From Botrytis cinerea B05.10 (lineage: Eukaryota; Ascomycota; Leotiomycetes; Helotiales; Sclerotiniaceae): a stretch of 64,000 nucleotides of DNA. The position numbers and the translations under genes are program-made. Where the stretch lies: the NCBI RefSeq assembly GCF_000143535.2, contig NC_037320.1, positions 1,860,001 through 1,924,000 on the forward strand, given 5' to 3'. Positions within the stretch are counted from its first letter, which is position 1, and every line of letters starts with the position of its first letter. A model generated the notes under the pieces. The model was not told the origin of the DNA and made no database searches. It saw nothing but the letters and a program-made list of their open reading frames with translations. Shown here in pieces: positions 36,418 through 48,766 of the stretch.

Positions 36418-38143
36418 TCACAGAAGGCCAACTGATATATTTTCAGTTTTAGTAGCGTCAGTCTCTTCTCCATATCCAAAATCTGTCTCCAGGTTACTCC
36501 TCAGCTCAATATCTTGCACAAAAAAAGATGCGAGTAATCCAAAGACAGCAAATGCTAATCTAACCTCCCACACTAGCTTCAAGCTGACCACGAATAGTTT
36601 CACAACTTGCATTTGCAATTTCTCTGACAAAGAAGTGATAAATGCTTTCGAAGCATGCTCATAAGCACCTCCAGCTCTGAAGACCATCTTCAAATTCTCA
36701 TAATCAATGGTGTAAATCATACTGGAAGGTATGGCAACACCACAAACAAATTCCAAGATTTGAACAAATCCCCACGTTGCTGTCGCGGTTGCGACGTCAG
36801 ATTCTGGGAGAGGTGCTTGTATTGCAGGTAATGTAGCTGTAAACAAAATTCCTGCACCGGCCGCAAAAACTATTTGTAGTATGACTCAAACGGCGGTAGA
36901 AGAATTCTGATCCAGAATGCTGAAGCATCTAATGGCAATAGTAGCAAGTACGAACCCCACGATTTGATTGAGCCTGTAGTGTCCAACTTTAGCAATTCAA
37001 AATGCGCCTAAAATGCCAAAGGGAACCATTGGTATTGCTGCTGCAAGAGTATGAATCCCCGACTTTTGCGGAGAATCTTCCAAAACGGCTTGGAAATAAA
37101 CAGGAAGAAAGTAGCTGGCCCAGTACAAGAGTATTCCATGAAGAAACGTGAGCAAAAAGGCTAAAGAAGATGTTCTGTGAGAGAATAGTCGTAAGGGTGT
37201 TGTGGGTTGCTTGCAGAATGGCGAGTTTTCAAAGATCATATAGAAGGGTAGAGCTATAAAACCCAACAAGAGTGGCACCAATCTCTGTCAAGACTCCCAT
37301 GGTCTCTCTACGCTGGTACCAGATAACGCAATCAGAATCGAGCTGATTGCTCCGATCAACAAGGTGTTACCAAGGTAATCGATCTTTCTTAAGTTTGATA
37401 TGGTTGGGCCAGAACGGACGTAGGAAACTCGAAAAAAGAAGATCAATGAAAGTAAGGCCAGTCCACCGATGGGCAAATTCAGCCAGAAAATCCATCTCCA
37501 TCCAATATGTTCGACCATTGAGCCTCCGACTCTGGCAGAGAGGATGCATTAGCATTTTAATGACGAAATTATCAATTCGGTCGGAGCAATTTTTGGGAAC
37601 GAATAAAGATAATGTTATCACTCACATAGGCCCAATGAAAGTGCCAATAGCGAACGCTCCGTAGATCAATCCAGTATATTTTTGTCGCTCTCTCAAAGAA
37701 ACTAAATCACAAACTACCATCGCTGGTAATATACTTAAGCCGCCTCCCCCAAGCCCTTGAACTGCGCGCCCACTAATCATAGTACTAGCATGACCTGCAC
37801 CGGTGCAGATCCCGCTGCCCAAGAGAAAAAATCATATTGCTATTACAGTTGCACTTTTTCGCCCAAAAGTATCAGCAAATTGCCCGTAAAATGGCTGTAT
37901 CGCAGTAAAAGTAACAGTGTAAGTATTGATAATCCAAACGTAACTTGATGATGAATTCAAATTGGCTGCGATCGTAGGTAAAGCGGTTGATAATATTGTG
38001 GAATCGAGTGCACACAATACGGATGCAAGACACAAGCCGGGGAAAATGGCCCAAAATTGCCAGCCGTGTCGTCTGGTGGGGATCGATTCGGGGTGAGTAT
38101 CAAAATTCCCTTGTTCAGGAGATGAAGGTGATTCTTCGTTCAT
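36418..38143 (-). pseudogene. DHA2-like MFS drug-efflux transporter with four in-frame UGA codons
   Basis: From an ATG at 38143 the frame reads as a 14-helix-type MFS efflux pump: first helix with CALDSTILSTALP, motif A (GQFADTFGRK), antiporter motif C split over an intron (IGP to VGG; intron 37532-37625, GTGAGT...CCAG), then GWRWIFWLNLPIGG and further helices to 36418. The frame is otherwise continuous, but TGA codons stand at 37832-37834, 37288-37290, 36997-36999 and 36886-36888. At least two replace positions where the family usually has Trp. No frameshift is seen. Such pumps export toxic or secondary metabolites across the plasma membrane. As read here it cannot make a full protein; a recent pseudogene is most likely. 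Confidence 0.8.
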
Positions 38144-38966
38144 GTTAAATTGTCACACACACCCAAACGTTTTAGCTTTATGACATTTCATTGAATCATA
38201 GGGAATCCGTTGTTTATTATAGGTACTGGAATTAAATAAGTCCTAGGATGAATTTGATCAAGTAGAAATTGGACACAACAGTAGCTCTGCAGTCAGTCTG
38301 GGGCGAAGTAAGACAAACATTTATAACAATTTTACCCGATTCACCAACACCCTAAAAATTAAGGCGGAAGTGTGTTCTCGGTAAACAGGGAGGGCCTCTA
38401 GCTATCGTGCTTACTAATGTGAGCCAATATGGTATACTAGGCATTTCACAAGCTTTCTGAACACTTCCATATAATTTTCGGCATCGCCACTTCTACAAGA
38501 CAAAAAAAGAAGTACTTTTACAGCCAAACTTTCTTCTGATTTCGATTTCTGTCCAACAATACGTACGATATCCATCAAGATACGCAGCCCATCCCGTGTC
38601 TCTTTTTCTACGCCGCATAGAATCTCACGCCACCTTTCAGCAGATTCAAAATTCGGATTTCCTTGGCGGGATACATTTTCTGTTATGAAAATTATGTTCA
38701 TGTTTCAATAGTCGTATGAAATTGTGCATTGATGCAAAATCTGTGCTTAATGATTAAGGAGCTGTTAATCATTCAGGTTATACAACTCGGCTGCAGAGTG
38801 ACATGTTACTTATACTCGATATGACACATACGGAGTATTGCTGACTAAAAATAAACCAACACACGGAAGAATGGCTTCAGATGTAATCAATGATAAATTT
38901 CTATTTGCCGTGTAAATACACTGATTTATCCTGAAGCTAATTATACAAATAAACGGACCGACCATA
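38144..38966. other. Spacer between MFS pseudogene and the regulator
   Basis: Contains a 95-codon minus-strand frame (38414-38701) with an amphipathic, helical look but no family resemblance; not called as a gene. Confidence 0.4.
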
Positions 38967-41646
38967 TCAAATCATAAAATTACCATCCTCCCACCCAGAG
39001 AAGACCCAGTCTCCTGGAAATTTGAAGTTGACATTTGGGTCTTGCATCTAGGAATCATTAGTACCTATTCATCATATCAAATACAAGAAAAAGCTTACCA
39101 TTGCGTCCCAGCCGACACCGTTGAGACCGGAATCCACTGATAGATTACAATTTGCTACTGCACTTGTCTGCGTTTCTTGGTCTTTGTATTTATCCATCAT
39201 TAACTGTAAGCAATGGTTTACACTCTTCCGAGCTTCGGTTATGATTGCCTCATTAGGACAAGCACCCTTCTGGAGAGCTTCAACTTGACCGCATATGCAG
39301 GATATGAACACATGCCCTTTAATATTAGTGTCGCCTCTCATTATTCGTTCAGAAGACCAATCACGTCCAATCTTAAGTACGCGTAGAATTTCTACTTGTT
39401 GAGGTGGTGGTGGGTTGATTGATAAAGACAGTGGAGGATCCTCTTCAAGTTGTTGGTTTAGTTCAAGGCCAAGGCCTATGTGTGCATGTATGTAGCTCCC
39501 CTTTATGACACCGGATGAAATCCAGGTAAACAGGGTCCAATCGTCAGGCTGGGATACGTTTGATTGCCCCGGAATTGATACTGCTGGTGCAAGAAGAGAT
39601 AAAGAGGTTTCGAGGCAGACTTTTCGAGAAAAGTAATAGGTTGGGTTGACCTTGGCTTTAATTGCGTAAGGCCTGTGCAATGCTAAAAGGAAATGAGTTG
39701 AGTAAAAGTCATGAAGCTTGATTTGAAAAGGGTTTGGCTTTTGTTCAGAATTAGATCTAAGGAATGACTGAAGTAATGCAGAGCTAGAGCGACTAGCTGC
39801 TGAGAGCCTGAGAGTTGTAGTCGTTAGTGTATTATAAACTTTCAATTACTTAACTAGTATACCGTTGCATACAGCGAAGCATATTTCGAATCATAAATTC
39901 CTAAGAGGGAGTACTTACGTAGATCCTAGACGCAACGTATCTTCGTATGAAGTTTCATTTCTGAAGCTGTTGACGGCCTTTGCTATTTCGAGCCTCGTAC
40001 AGAAGGTCCTCATGAGGGATATTTGAATTGAAGTTCGAGTAAATGTCGTTACGGGTTTTGACACTGGTACTTTTTTGGTTGTTTCACTGATTTCCGAATC
40101 ATCGATATTCGCTGGTAGCTGCGTGTCGTAATCTTGTGTATTGATTAAAGGTGACATTCCAAGATCTTGACTTGATTGTAAAGAGAGTTCCAAGACTGTT
40201 GCCCAAAGTCGTCTTCGCATTTCTGCGTGATATGCGCCCATCTTGGGAAAGTGTACCGGGTCACGATGGAGACCCAAGGACATAGCCAAATGAAAGACAG
40301 AACCAGAAGATATCCATGTGAGATCGCCTCCAACGGATTTCACTTGACGAGCTACAAGAAGCAGACAATGAATTTGCAGACCTACAATGTTAAGACGGTG
40401 CTTTTCGAATGGTGCTGATACCCAAGCTTGAGCCGCAGCAATCCAATATTCAGCTTGTGGATGTAAAGAACTGGCCTGTATAGGATCTTCGTAAAAGGTT
40501 GTTCCGATGGCCATCACCAGTAGCAACTTTATGACGAAAGCCATATCTGCTGCCTCAGGATCCTTCCAATAAGATGCATATTCCTCTTCAAATGTTGGAA
40601 TATGTAATATTCGATAGACGGATTCAAAAGTTCGAAAATATGCGTTGACGAGACGATCGGATATCTCCTTCTCCGGGACATAACCACGGTATTCACTTGG
40701 TACTAACGATTTCGCACTTCTAAATTCCTTTGCCTTTTTACCCAATGCCTTGCATTTGTTCAATAAATCAAAAACTTCCCCTCCCTTACTTAATGGCCCA
40801 AGTTCTTTGAGTTTGTTCAGATGGTTAGACTTTAAACATATTAGCAATTGATAACTTGATTTGAGATGATTGAGGTAGAATGTCAGTTTTGCGCGAACGC
40901 AAATGCCATGGTTCAAAGCGGAGCGAGTGAGAAAAGATGATCGACATAAGCAAGAAGTGATTCTGGGGCATTGAGATGTCATGGAAGGAGCCGAGAAAAA
41001 TTATAACATGTTAACCTACTTGATCAATTGAGTTCACCCAATGACTTTGCCCGAAGAATCTTGTTTTGGAAAGACTTCCCCTTAAGCTAGGGCCTCTGAC
41101 GTATGGAGCGTTAACTAGACTTGGGCCAGCATCCATAGCATCATTCTCAGATATTATCTGTTCCAACTTATGTACTCTGTCTAGAAGAGCTTGTACAGTT
41201 GGGTCCGAAGGGGTTTGACGTGGTGCAGTGGTCTGTCCACGAAGTGGAAGTGGCCCTTCATCGATAGTGGTTCTTTCAGCCCAGAAGCTTGTAGAATTCG
41301 GTAAAATACCCCTGATTGCATTATCTGTCCCGCCATTGCTGTTTGGTGATGCATGGGTGGTACTTCCAGGGCTGTGGCCTACGGCTGAAGATGTAACAGG
41401 GTATTGGCCATTCTCATTAACCCGGGATCTTTTGGACTGTGGAGCTGGATCGGAGCTATATTGGCATTCTGATGTCTTTGATGAGATACATTGGCCACAT
41501 GGCATGTTTCGATCGCATTTTATCTTCCGACGTCGACATTGAATACAGGACAGGGCCGGCCTGCGACGTTTCCGGGGTTGAGGAGGAGGCAGAGGAGGAT
41601 CCCCTTCCATCCTTGATGTTTGTAATACGATAGAATTGATGTCCAT
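38967..41646 (-). CDS. Zn2Cys6 fungal-specific transcription factor
   Basis: Four exons (41020-41646, 39919-40829, 39099-39807, 38967-39047) with exact phases give 775 aa. The N-terminal binuclear zinc cluster uses C34, C37, C44, C50, C53 and C61, flanked by a basic RKRRRP stretch; a dimerising heptad segment follows (VQALLDRVHKLEQIISEN, about 155-172). The middle homology region of the fungal transcription-factor domain is clear (YRILHIPTFEEEY, and the GLHRDP and RRRLWATVLELS signatures). Intron 1 (190 nt) has a GCTAAT branch before TTTAAAG. Such proteins act in the nucleus as pathway regulators. It is divergent from the intact MFS transporter at 42511, which is a plausible target, and lies 0.8 kb from the MFS pseudogene on the same strand. 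Confidence 0.9.
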
Positions 41647-42510
41647 TGTAAAGAAAAGAACTGAGTTGGATGCTTTTGACGGAAGTAATTAATTCCGACG
41701 GTGTATTGAGACGGCCAATTCGTAGATTAGACCGGTGGAATTGGTTGGTATGTAGAGCAAGCAAACAGTGCAGACGCAGATCATGTCCGCAAGAAGGGCA
41801 GGAATGTCGAGATTATACGGATATATGACGGTGTATTAGTTGGATCGAAGACAAAATAACGAAAAGACCGAGATGACATTATAAGGGAAAAAAGAGTCGT
41901 GCTCATGCGATACAATAAACGGAGATAAGAGGATCGTTTATAAACATTTCGGACATTGTGGAGTCACCCGAAAACGCCGGATGATGGAAAGTAAGAGCTA
42001 ACACCAAAACGGCAACAGCGAGAATTGGTAAGAAAACTCGTGGCGGATGCTGTCGAGAGCTCACTTTGAACTTCCACAACTTTACCGGTATATACCAGCC
42101 ACTCGGAACCAATCAGACTATTTCATGCTCGTCTGAAGCTCGCTCTTTCCGGATTTAAGAATTCTCCGTGATGATTTCTCACCCTTTCATCAATGGAGAG
42201 GACGGGGGAGAGGGAGGATCGGCGTCGACGTCGATTATGCCCATACTCTTGCCGCCATATTACAATCAATGGTAAAAAGCAAAGATAAACCAAAGATGGG
42301 GAACTGGACACGATCAAGATATATATATATATATATATATATATATTGCCATCAACAACCTCGAGCTCACAATCAACAACTTGCAATTGTTAATAAATAT
42401 TGATCTTCGTAGTTCTGTCAAAATTGAACGCAACAACACCAAGAAGCTATCAACATCCGCGCCATCCCTGCTTACAAAACAATCAACGCGAACGCGTCTT
42501 CCCGTCCACA
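41647..42510. promoter_or_regulatory. Shared intergenic promoter region of regulator and transporter
   Basis: The 864-bp gap between two divergent start codons. Contains a (TA)n tract at 42319-42346 about 165 bp before the transporter ATG and CG-containing inverted short motifs near 41.95-42.2 kb. Bidirectional control is inferred from gene layout only. Confidence 0.4.
42319..42346 (+). repeat. (TA)14 microsatellite in the divergent promoter
   Basis: Perfect alternating TA tract. Confidence 0.95.
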
Positions 42511-43983
42511 ATGGAATCCACCAAGACCCATAAGGTTAAGGATGGCCCCACAAACATTGGCATAGCCGTCGATTCCGACGTTGTCATCGAGAGATCAGTG
42601 GAGGAAGCGGAAACCAAGAACGAAAGATTGGAAGCGGTTCAAAGCGAAAGCGAAAAGCAAAATGCGTTTATTATGGATTTTCCCGACGGGGGAGCAAGGG
42701 CTTGGTCTGTAGCAGCTGGAGCAGCTGGAGTTTTATTCTGTACATTTGGATATATAAATGCTTTCGGTGGGTCTATCGGAACCTCACAACTCCCGTTTGA
42801 TTTCTCAAGATTGTTCAACCATCGTCCCTCCTTTACAGATAACGCCCTTTTTGAAAATTGGCCACAACTAACCATTTACTCAGGCGTTTACCAAGAATAC
42901 TACCAAACCCATCAACTCTCCCATCGAACCCCTTCCGATATATCATGGATTGGATCTCTCCAGGTATTCTTTCTCTTTAGCGGAAGTGCCGTTGGTGGCC
43001 CACTCTTCGATCGTTATGGGGGAAGAACAATATGGCCTGCTGCACTTCTATACGTCTTTAGCGTCATGATGACCAGTCTCTGCAAGGAATACTATCAATT
43101 CATGCTCGCACAAGGTATTCTCGGTGGAGTAGCTACTGGTATGACAATGGCGCCTGGAATGACAGCTGTTGGCCAATACTTCAATAAAAAGAGAGGCGCG
43201 GCAATGGGCATCACAGTCGCCGGGTCTTCAGTGGGAGGAGTTATATTTCCAATTGCCTTAGCAAAAATGTTTGCGAACCCAAAATTGGGATTTGGATGGA
43301 GTGTCCGAATTATCGGATTCATTATGCTTGCAGTCCTTGGAATTTCCTGTACGACTATCCGAGCGCGACTGCCCCCTCGGAAAAAATCATTCTTCCTTCC
43401 AGCGGCATTCAAGGAGCTTCCTTATATCACTTTACTTTTCTCAGCTTTCTTGATGATTCTCGGTGTATTTATTCCTATCTTCTACCTTCCATCATATGCC
43501 GTTCAGTATGGGATGAGCACGGAGTTGGCTTCATACCTTGTTTCGATACTGAATGGTGCTTCATTCTTTGGTCGTGTTATTCCTGGTATTTTGGCGGATA
43601 AAATTGGTCGACTGAATATGTTATGTGCGGTCGGCGTTTCCACTGGAATATTAGTATTTTGCTGGCAAAGTATCACGTCTAATGCTGGTATCATCGTTTT
43701 TGCGGCCATCTACGGATTTTGTTCGGGAGCAATCGTGTCACTAGTGACTTTATGTCTTGCAATGGTCCCTAAGAATCCTCAAAACATCGGAACCTATATG
43801 GGAATGGGTATGTTCGTTACCGCATTTGCAGCTTTGATAGGTCCACCTATCAATGGTGCACTTGTCGAACGTTACCATTCTTTTCATCAAGTTGCGGACT
43901 TCAGTGGTGTTGTGGTGTTGGTTGGTGGATTATCTGTTCTCGTGATCAAAGTTGTGGAAGGTGGAATACTGAAGAAGGTTTAA
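42511..43983 (+). CDS. MFS monocarboxylate/riboflavin-type (MCT) transporter
   Basis: Exons 42511-42766 and 42884-43983 give 451 aa. A charged cytosolic N-terminus (about 1-65) precedes the family opening FPDGGARAWSVAAGA; twelve hydrophobic segments follow, with the SWIGSLQVFFLF segment and the GGPLFDRYGGR loop typical of fungal MCH-type carriers, and FFGRVIPGILADKIGR after helix 8. The 117-nt intron (G|GTGGGT ... CTAAC ... CTCAG|GC) removes 39 in-frame codons that are not membrane-like and restores the AFGVYQEYYQ junction normal for the family. MCT-like fungal proteins carry monocarboxylates, riboflavin or metabolites; the substrate cannot be told. Probably in the plasma membrane. Divergent from the Zn2Cys6 regulator. 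Confidence 0.88.
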   Translation: MESTKTHKVKDGPTNIGIAVDSDVVIERSVEEAETKNERLEAVQSESEKQNAFIMDFPDGGARAWSVAAGAAGVLFCTFGYINAFGGSIGTSQLPFDFSRLFNHRPSFTDNALFENWPQLTIYSGVYQEYYQTHQLSHRTPSDISWIGSLQVFFLFSGSAVGGPLFDRYGGRTIWPAALLYVFSVMMTSLCKEYYQFMLAQGILGGVATGMTMAPGMTAVGQYFNKKRGAAMGITVAGSSVGGVIFPIALAKMFANPKLGFGWSVRIIGFIMLAVLGISCTTIRARLPPRKKSFFLPAAFKELPYITLLFSAFLMILGVFIPIFYLPSYAVQYGMSTELASYLVSILNGASFFGRVIPGILADKIGRLNMLCAVGVSTGILVFCWQSITSNAGIIVFAAIYGFCSGAIVSLVTLCLAMVPKNPQNIGTYMGMGMFVTAFAALIGPPINGALVERYHSFHQVADFSGVVVLVGGLSVLVIKVVEGGILKKV

Positions 43984-45182
43984 TTCGTGGATCCATGGGG
44001 CCAGAAACGAACAGTGCTATTTTGCTTTCGCGGGACGGGACGGGACGAAGAATGAAAATGCAAATGGGTTATTGTTTACAGCCATAGACATTTCCCACTT
44101 TATTTATCACTACATCGATTGATTTATCTGCGGCGCAACAGATACCCAAGAACGGTTGCTATTGTGTTGCATGGAAGCACGCTAATGTGATTTTGGACTA
44201 CACTTCACGGGTTCTCTCCTTATTTTTCTACCAATCTTTATTATAGAATAGTCTTCTTAATCATGTGATAGACATATTTACTATTTATCTACATGAAAAT
44301 TTAGTACTTTTATTGCGTGATTAAATAAGAAAGTAGTAAAGCCCAGTTTAAAAGGATAGAGCGATTATAAGGAAGACACATCCCATAACTTAACAAGCAA
44401 AAGTTGAAACACGAAAGAAAAGACAGACATACACTGTATTATAAACAACCGAGTATAACCCGTACAGAATCCTAATTTCGAATCGATTGGCAATGTAGTA
44501 CATCCAGACCCACAATCATGTACCCCAGATTCCACAATTTACCACGCGGAAAGTTCCACGTCACCTGAAAAGAAGCAAGACGGAAAACGCTTGATAAATC
44601 TAGATTATCCAGAATTCAATTCTACATAATACCAAGACTGTCATGAAATTTAGCCTATAATTATCGTAGTCACGCAGTCGTCTAAGCGAAGCACGCCAAG
44701 CGGCATCTGACTGCGTGTAATATATTATCGGAATCTATCTCCTGCAATCCTGAAAAATCTTATTGTGAGGGAGGAATGTGGTGAGAATAGATTGAAGTGC
44801 AGGAAATTCTTCCCCCATGTTTTCTTGGGGGTTTGGGTATAGCGAATTCTTGTTTGTGGAAAGATGATTGTCAAGAGGGAGGCGGGTAGACTGGCCGACG
44901 GCGTATTTCCTTCTCCTTGAAAATGTGAGATGGGAATGTGCACTTCTTATCATTGAGTTTATTGCACTCTCTTGGAAGATATTCAGATAGAGGGTTAGCT
45001 GAAGCAAGCTTTTTGAGGCATTGGAACACCGGGCCGTTAGAGGTCGAAGATGCATCATGTGTTAATTTTTTTTTTAATCTACTTCGAGGTTTTTGGTCGA
45101 TATATGAATCTTGTGTGTAAGTCTGGATCTTGAGAACTAGATTCCTCCTTCTGTACTTGCTCGCTTGCTTCAAAGAGTCACA
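43984..45182. other. Intergenic between MFS transporter and LPMO gene
   Basis: AT-rich; minus-strand frames near 44.7-45.2 kb have no recognisable features. The last 200 bp hold the LPMO promoter and leader. Confidence 0.5.
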
Positions 45183-46205
45183 ATGCATTTGAAAACTTTC
45201 TCAAATCTTCTCGTTTTTGTGGCGACGGTTGCTGCTCATGGATATGTGGACAATGTAACGGTCAATGGGATTCTCTATACTGTAAGCTTTTCCACCTCAG
45301 TAAGACGTGAAATCAAATCTGACGAAGTTCATTCTAGGGTTATCAAGTAAGCCTCCGTCAAACTCCCGGCATGTGCCCTACTCACGTAGTCTCCTTTTCC
45401 AAAGCCCAATTCAGATCCCTACTATGCTACACCACCTCCACGTATCATTCGTCCAGTCCAAGGCAATGGTCCTATCACCGATCTCACGCTTATTGATCTT
45501 CAATGCGGTGGTTATACCGAAGGGGGTATTGTTGGTTCACAGCCTGCGAATTTGACTGCGGGTCCTGTTGCCGCTGGAAGCACGGTTAGTTTGAGATGGA
45601 CGCTGTGGCCAGATAGTCACTGTAAGTTCTTATGATTTTGTTTCCGATGGGTTGAAAATAGAGATATGGAGGATTGTTGAGTAGATGTAGCGAGGCTAAT
45701 TCAAATTTGTAAAGCTGGTCCGGTAATAACTTACATGGCGAAATGTCCTGCTGCAGGATGTAGTACCTACGTCCCCGGCACTGCGTAAGTTTTCTTTGCT
45801 CCCTTACTACTCGAATCCTTAACTCTCACTAATTTTGCCGTTCACAGTGCCGTTTGGTTCAAGATCCAAGCCACCGGACGCATTGGCAACACGACTGTCT
45901 GGGGTGACACCCCCCTAAAGACCGCGGGAAATTCTTATTCATATACTATTCCCTCCTGTCTCTCTGCTGGCTCATATATTGTTCGTCATGAAATTCTTGC
46001 ATTACATGCAGCGTGGACATATCCAGGTGTACAATTCTATCCAAGTTGTCATCAAATACAAGTTACGGGGAGTGGAACTAGCACGGGTCCTAGTAGTAAA
46101 GTAGCTATTCCGGGTGTTTACAAGGCAACAGATCCAGGAATCGTTTATGATATGTATGCGGTTCAGCCATATACGATTCCAGGACCGGCAGTATTCACGT
46201 GCTAG
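45183..46205 (+). CDS. Secreted AA9 lytic polysaccharide monooxygenase
   Basis: Five exons (45183-45281, 45338-45346, 45405-45621, 45715-45784, 45848-46205) give 250 aa; exon 2 is only 9 nt (GYQ). A signal peptide (1-18, hydrophobic, ending VAA) exposes H19 as the mature N-terminal copper ligand. The second copper His is H108 (WPDSH then GPVITYMAKC), the axial Tyr is Y196 with Q194 (QFYPSC), and H185 lies in the RHEILALH motif; all AA9 active-site residues are therefore present. There is no cellulose-binding module or anchor. Copper enzymes of this family cleave crystalline cellulose or related glycans oxidatively outside the cell. Intact and likely functional. Confidence 0.93.
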
Positions 46206-47617
46206 ATGGGGAGGGGTACGGATGATGGAGTATGGCGTGAGAGGAAGATTGAAGGTGGTAAATCGAGGAATTTTTGGGCTAGTAAGGCACGCGAAATATT
46301 GTACATAAGTTGATGTTAATTTTGGTATTCCAACAATCTAGCCGATTTGAATATGTGTGGTCTGATAACTTCCCATGATCTTGTTGGCAGAAGAAGTGAT
46401 GACATTGATTTTGCAGTGGATTGATCGGGATAATTTTCTGAACATATCAAGCACGACACGATTCGTAGGACACAGAAAGATAACAAATTCCGACTTGGTA
46501 AGAGTGACGCCATAATAATAACACTAAACTGATTGGGTGTATAAAATAGAGCCAATTTCAGTCATTACACATACCTATTGCACGTACTAGATGTAAATAG
46601 TAACAAGTCGAATATACTCTTAAGCAATGTAAATTGTCTCCATTTATTAATAAGCAGACTATCTACAGGTAGACTCTCTACAATTCAATTTGAAATTCAT
46701 TAAACACCATTTTCTCCTAGTTTTCTCCTGATCGATCAAATTATCAACAAGTCTATTAAAACTCATGTGTCTCAATGTCCAAACGGTTGCGACACGAGTG
46801 AATTTACACACGTGAGTGCACTAGCACACAAGCGTATTGCATATAGCTCTAGTGGCTCTGAACCTAGAATAGAGAGACATCATACAATACATTCATAAAA
46901 CCATATGTATTATCGTGAAGATTGGGTAATCATAACCAAAGTTATACTAATACATACGATCCAAGAGACTTGACTTGAAAATATCGTTTGGAGGCTCAAA
47001 CCCAGCCAGCTAATATGTTGTCAATGAAAGCATAATCTGAGCTTGTTTAATGAGAAGAGTTGTTTGATGACTTTATTAATCATTTGATGTGAATAACAAA
47101 ACCAACTTGTTCAAAGTGTATATCTGTCTATACATCCTGAGAGAATCCCTTTCTTCTTTCTCATAGATTTAATCTTTTCCTTCGTTTTTTCGTCTCCGCA
47201 CCATGATTATAATTAGATAGCGTCTAAAATCCCTTTTAACATATATAGGGATATTACTACTAAAGATGCAAATATAAGGACAGATAGGAAAAGACTCTCA
47301 ACTCTTCTAAAGACTTTATTTGTCTTTCTTGATATCTTCCTTCAAGCTGAATTCATATCCTACCATGCTTAAATTCACAATAACAAATCTACGAAATGAA
47401 ACTTCTATACTGTATTGAGACCGAGATGTGAAGATCTTCACAAAGTTGATCATTTGCCTCGGAGATGGGTTCGAGAGATTCACTTAATTAGGCCCATCAA
47501 TTTGTCTCATCTCTTGTATAACGCACAAATCCTCAACCATAGCCCTCATACTATCCAACTCCAACTTTATGTCTTAACCTTCAACTACCAAGCACTACAA
47601 ACAACTTATCTACAACA
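46206..47617. other. AT-rich intergenic stretch
   Basis: No gene seen between the LPMO and the BTB gene; sequence is AT-rich and frames are short. Confidence 0.55.
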
Positions 47618-48766
47618 ATGGCATCCACAAAAACAATAGTTGCAGATCCCGAAGGAGATGTCCTACTCCTTCTCGAACCAACAGAGAAAGCACAAACCAG
47701 CAAAACCAAAGTTTTATGCTCCTCCAAACATCTTCGTCTCGCATCTGCAGTCTTTAAAGCGATGCTCAGGCCGAATGTTTACAACGAAGGAACAGTTCTC
47801 TCTCACGTTGGCAAAGTGGAGATTCCACTTCTAGAAGACAATACTGAAATCATGACGACACTTGTACTCTTGATACATGGACGTCATCAACATCCTAATC
47901 TTCGCCCCATGGAAAATGTTGAATCTCTATGCCAGGCGGCGATTCTGGTCGACAAATACCAAATGCATGAGGCCACCAACTTTCTTACTGCACAATGGGC
48001 CGGTGCATATTTTCATGATTACCCAGTTCTTGCTCATCCTTTGTCTGATCTACCATTATTACTTTGCATCACTTGGGTATTCAACATGGCGGACGACTTT
48101 AAGGTGATCACACGCCAAATCAAACACGAAACTGTTGGAAGTATTATCGATTCTGTGGCGAGTTTCCACATCGATCTACCAATTCCACAAAGTGTCATTC
48201 GTGAGTAATCTTCCATACCTAAACTCGTTTTCTCACTCCAAGAATATCCGACTAACAAATGTCTCATAGAAAAACTTGAGAACTCAAGAAATTCTGATAT
48301 TAGAAGTGTATACGAGGGAATCAGGCTTATGATTACCAATCGTGAGAATTACATTGACAGCTCTCGACGATTCTGCAAAGCTACCAGCAGAAGCGATACA
48401 GTAGCAGATGTTCACGAAGCCCAAGAACACAGAAAGAGATGTGACAGAGTTGTTCTTGATAGTTTGATATCCGGGGCTTTGGAATTCGGTCTTTGGCCAT
48501 TGGATGTGGCACGATCTCTTGCGAGTACCAGCTCGTTCTATAGAGTTACGCAAAAGGCGATCAATCTTGAGTTTACGACGGAGTGTGAAAGATTGATGGA
48601 TTTGCATATAGATCACACTGGGATTGTTTATGAGTTTGGATCTTTACGGAGAATCAAACGAGGGATTGAGGCTGGTGTGAAAGAGATTGAGGAACGCCTC
48701 ACAGGTTTGAATTTGAAGTTTGAGAAGAGGAGGTTTGATATGCCAATGCTGGAAACACATCGTTGA
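47618..48766 (+). CDS. BTB/POZ-domain protein
   Basis: Two exons (47618-48200, 48270-48766) give 359 aa. Residues about 8-125 fit a fungal BTB fold: a GDVLLLL strand, a segment on stored surface (VLCSSKHLRLASAVFKAML), and the later CQAAILVDKYQM helix pair. The C-terminal half is helical and ends in a coiled region. Fungal proteins of this type form a very large family of mostly uncharacterised proteins, thought to mediate protein-protein contacts; no catalytic domain is visible. The 69-nt intron has a GTGAGT donor and CTAAC-like branch and keeps phase. Confidence 0.8.

Noticed and set aside
36418..38143. UGA recoded as Trp or selenocysteine in the MFS gene
   Set aside because: Other genes here use TGA as a normal stop (the regulator ends in TGA at 38967), nuclear code is standard in these fungi, and they lack selenoproteins.
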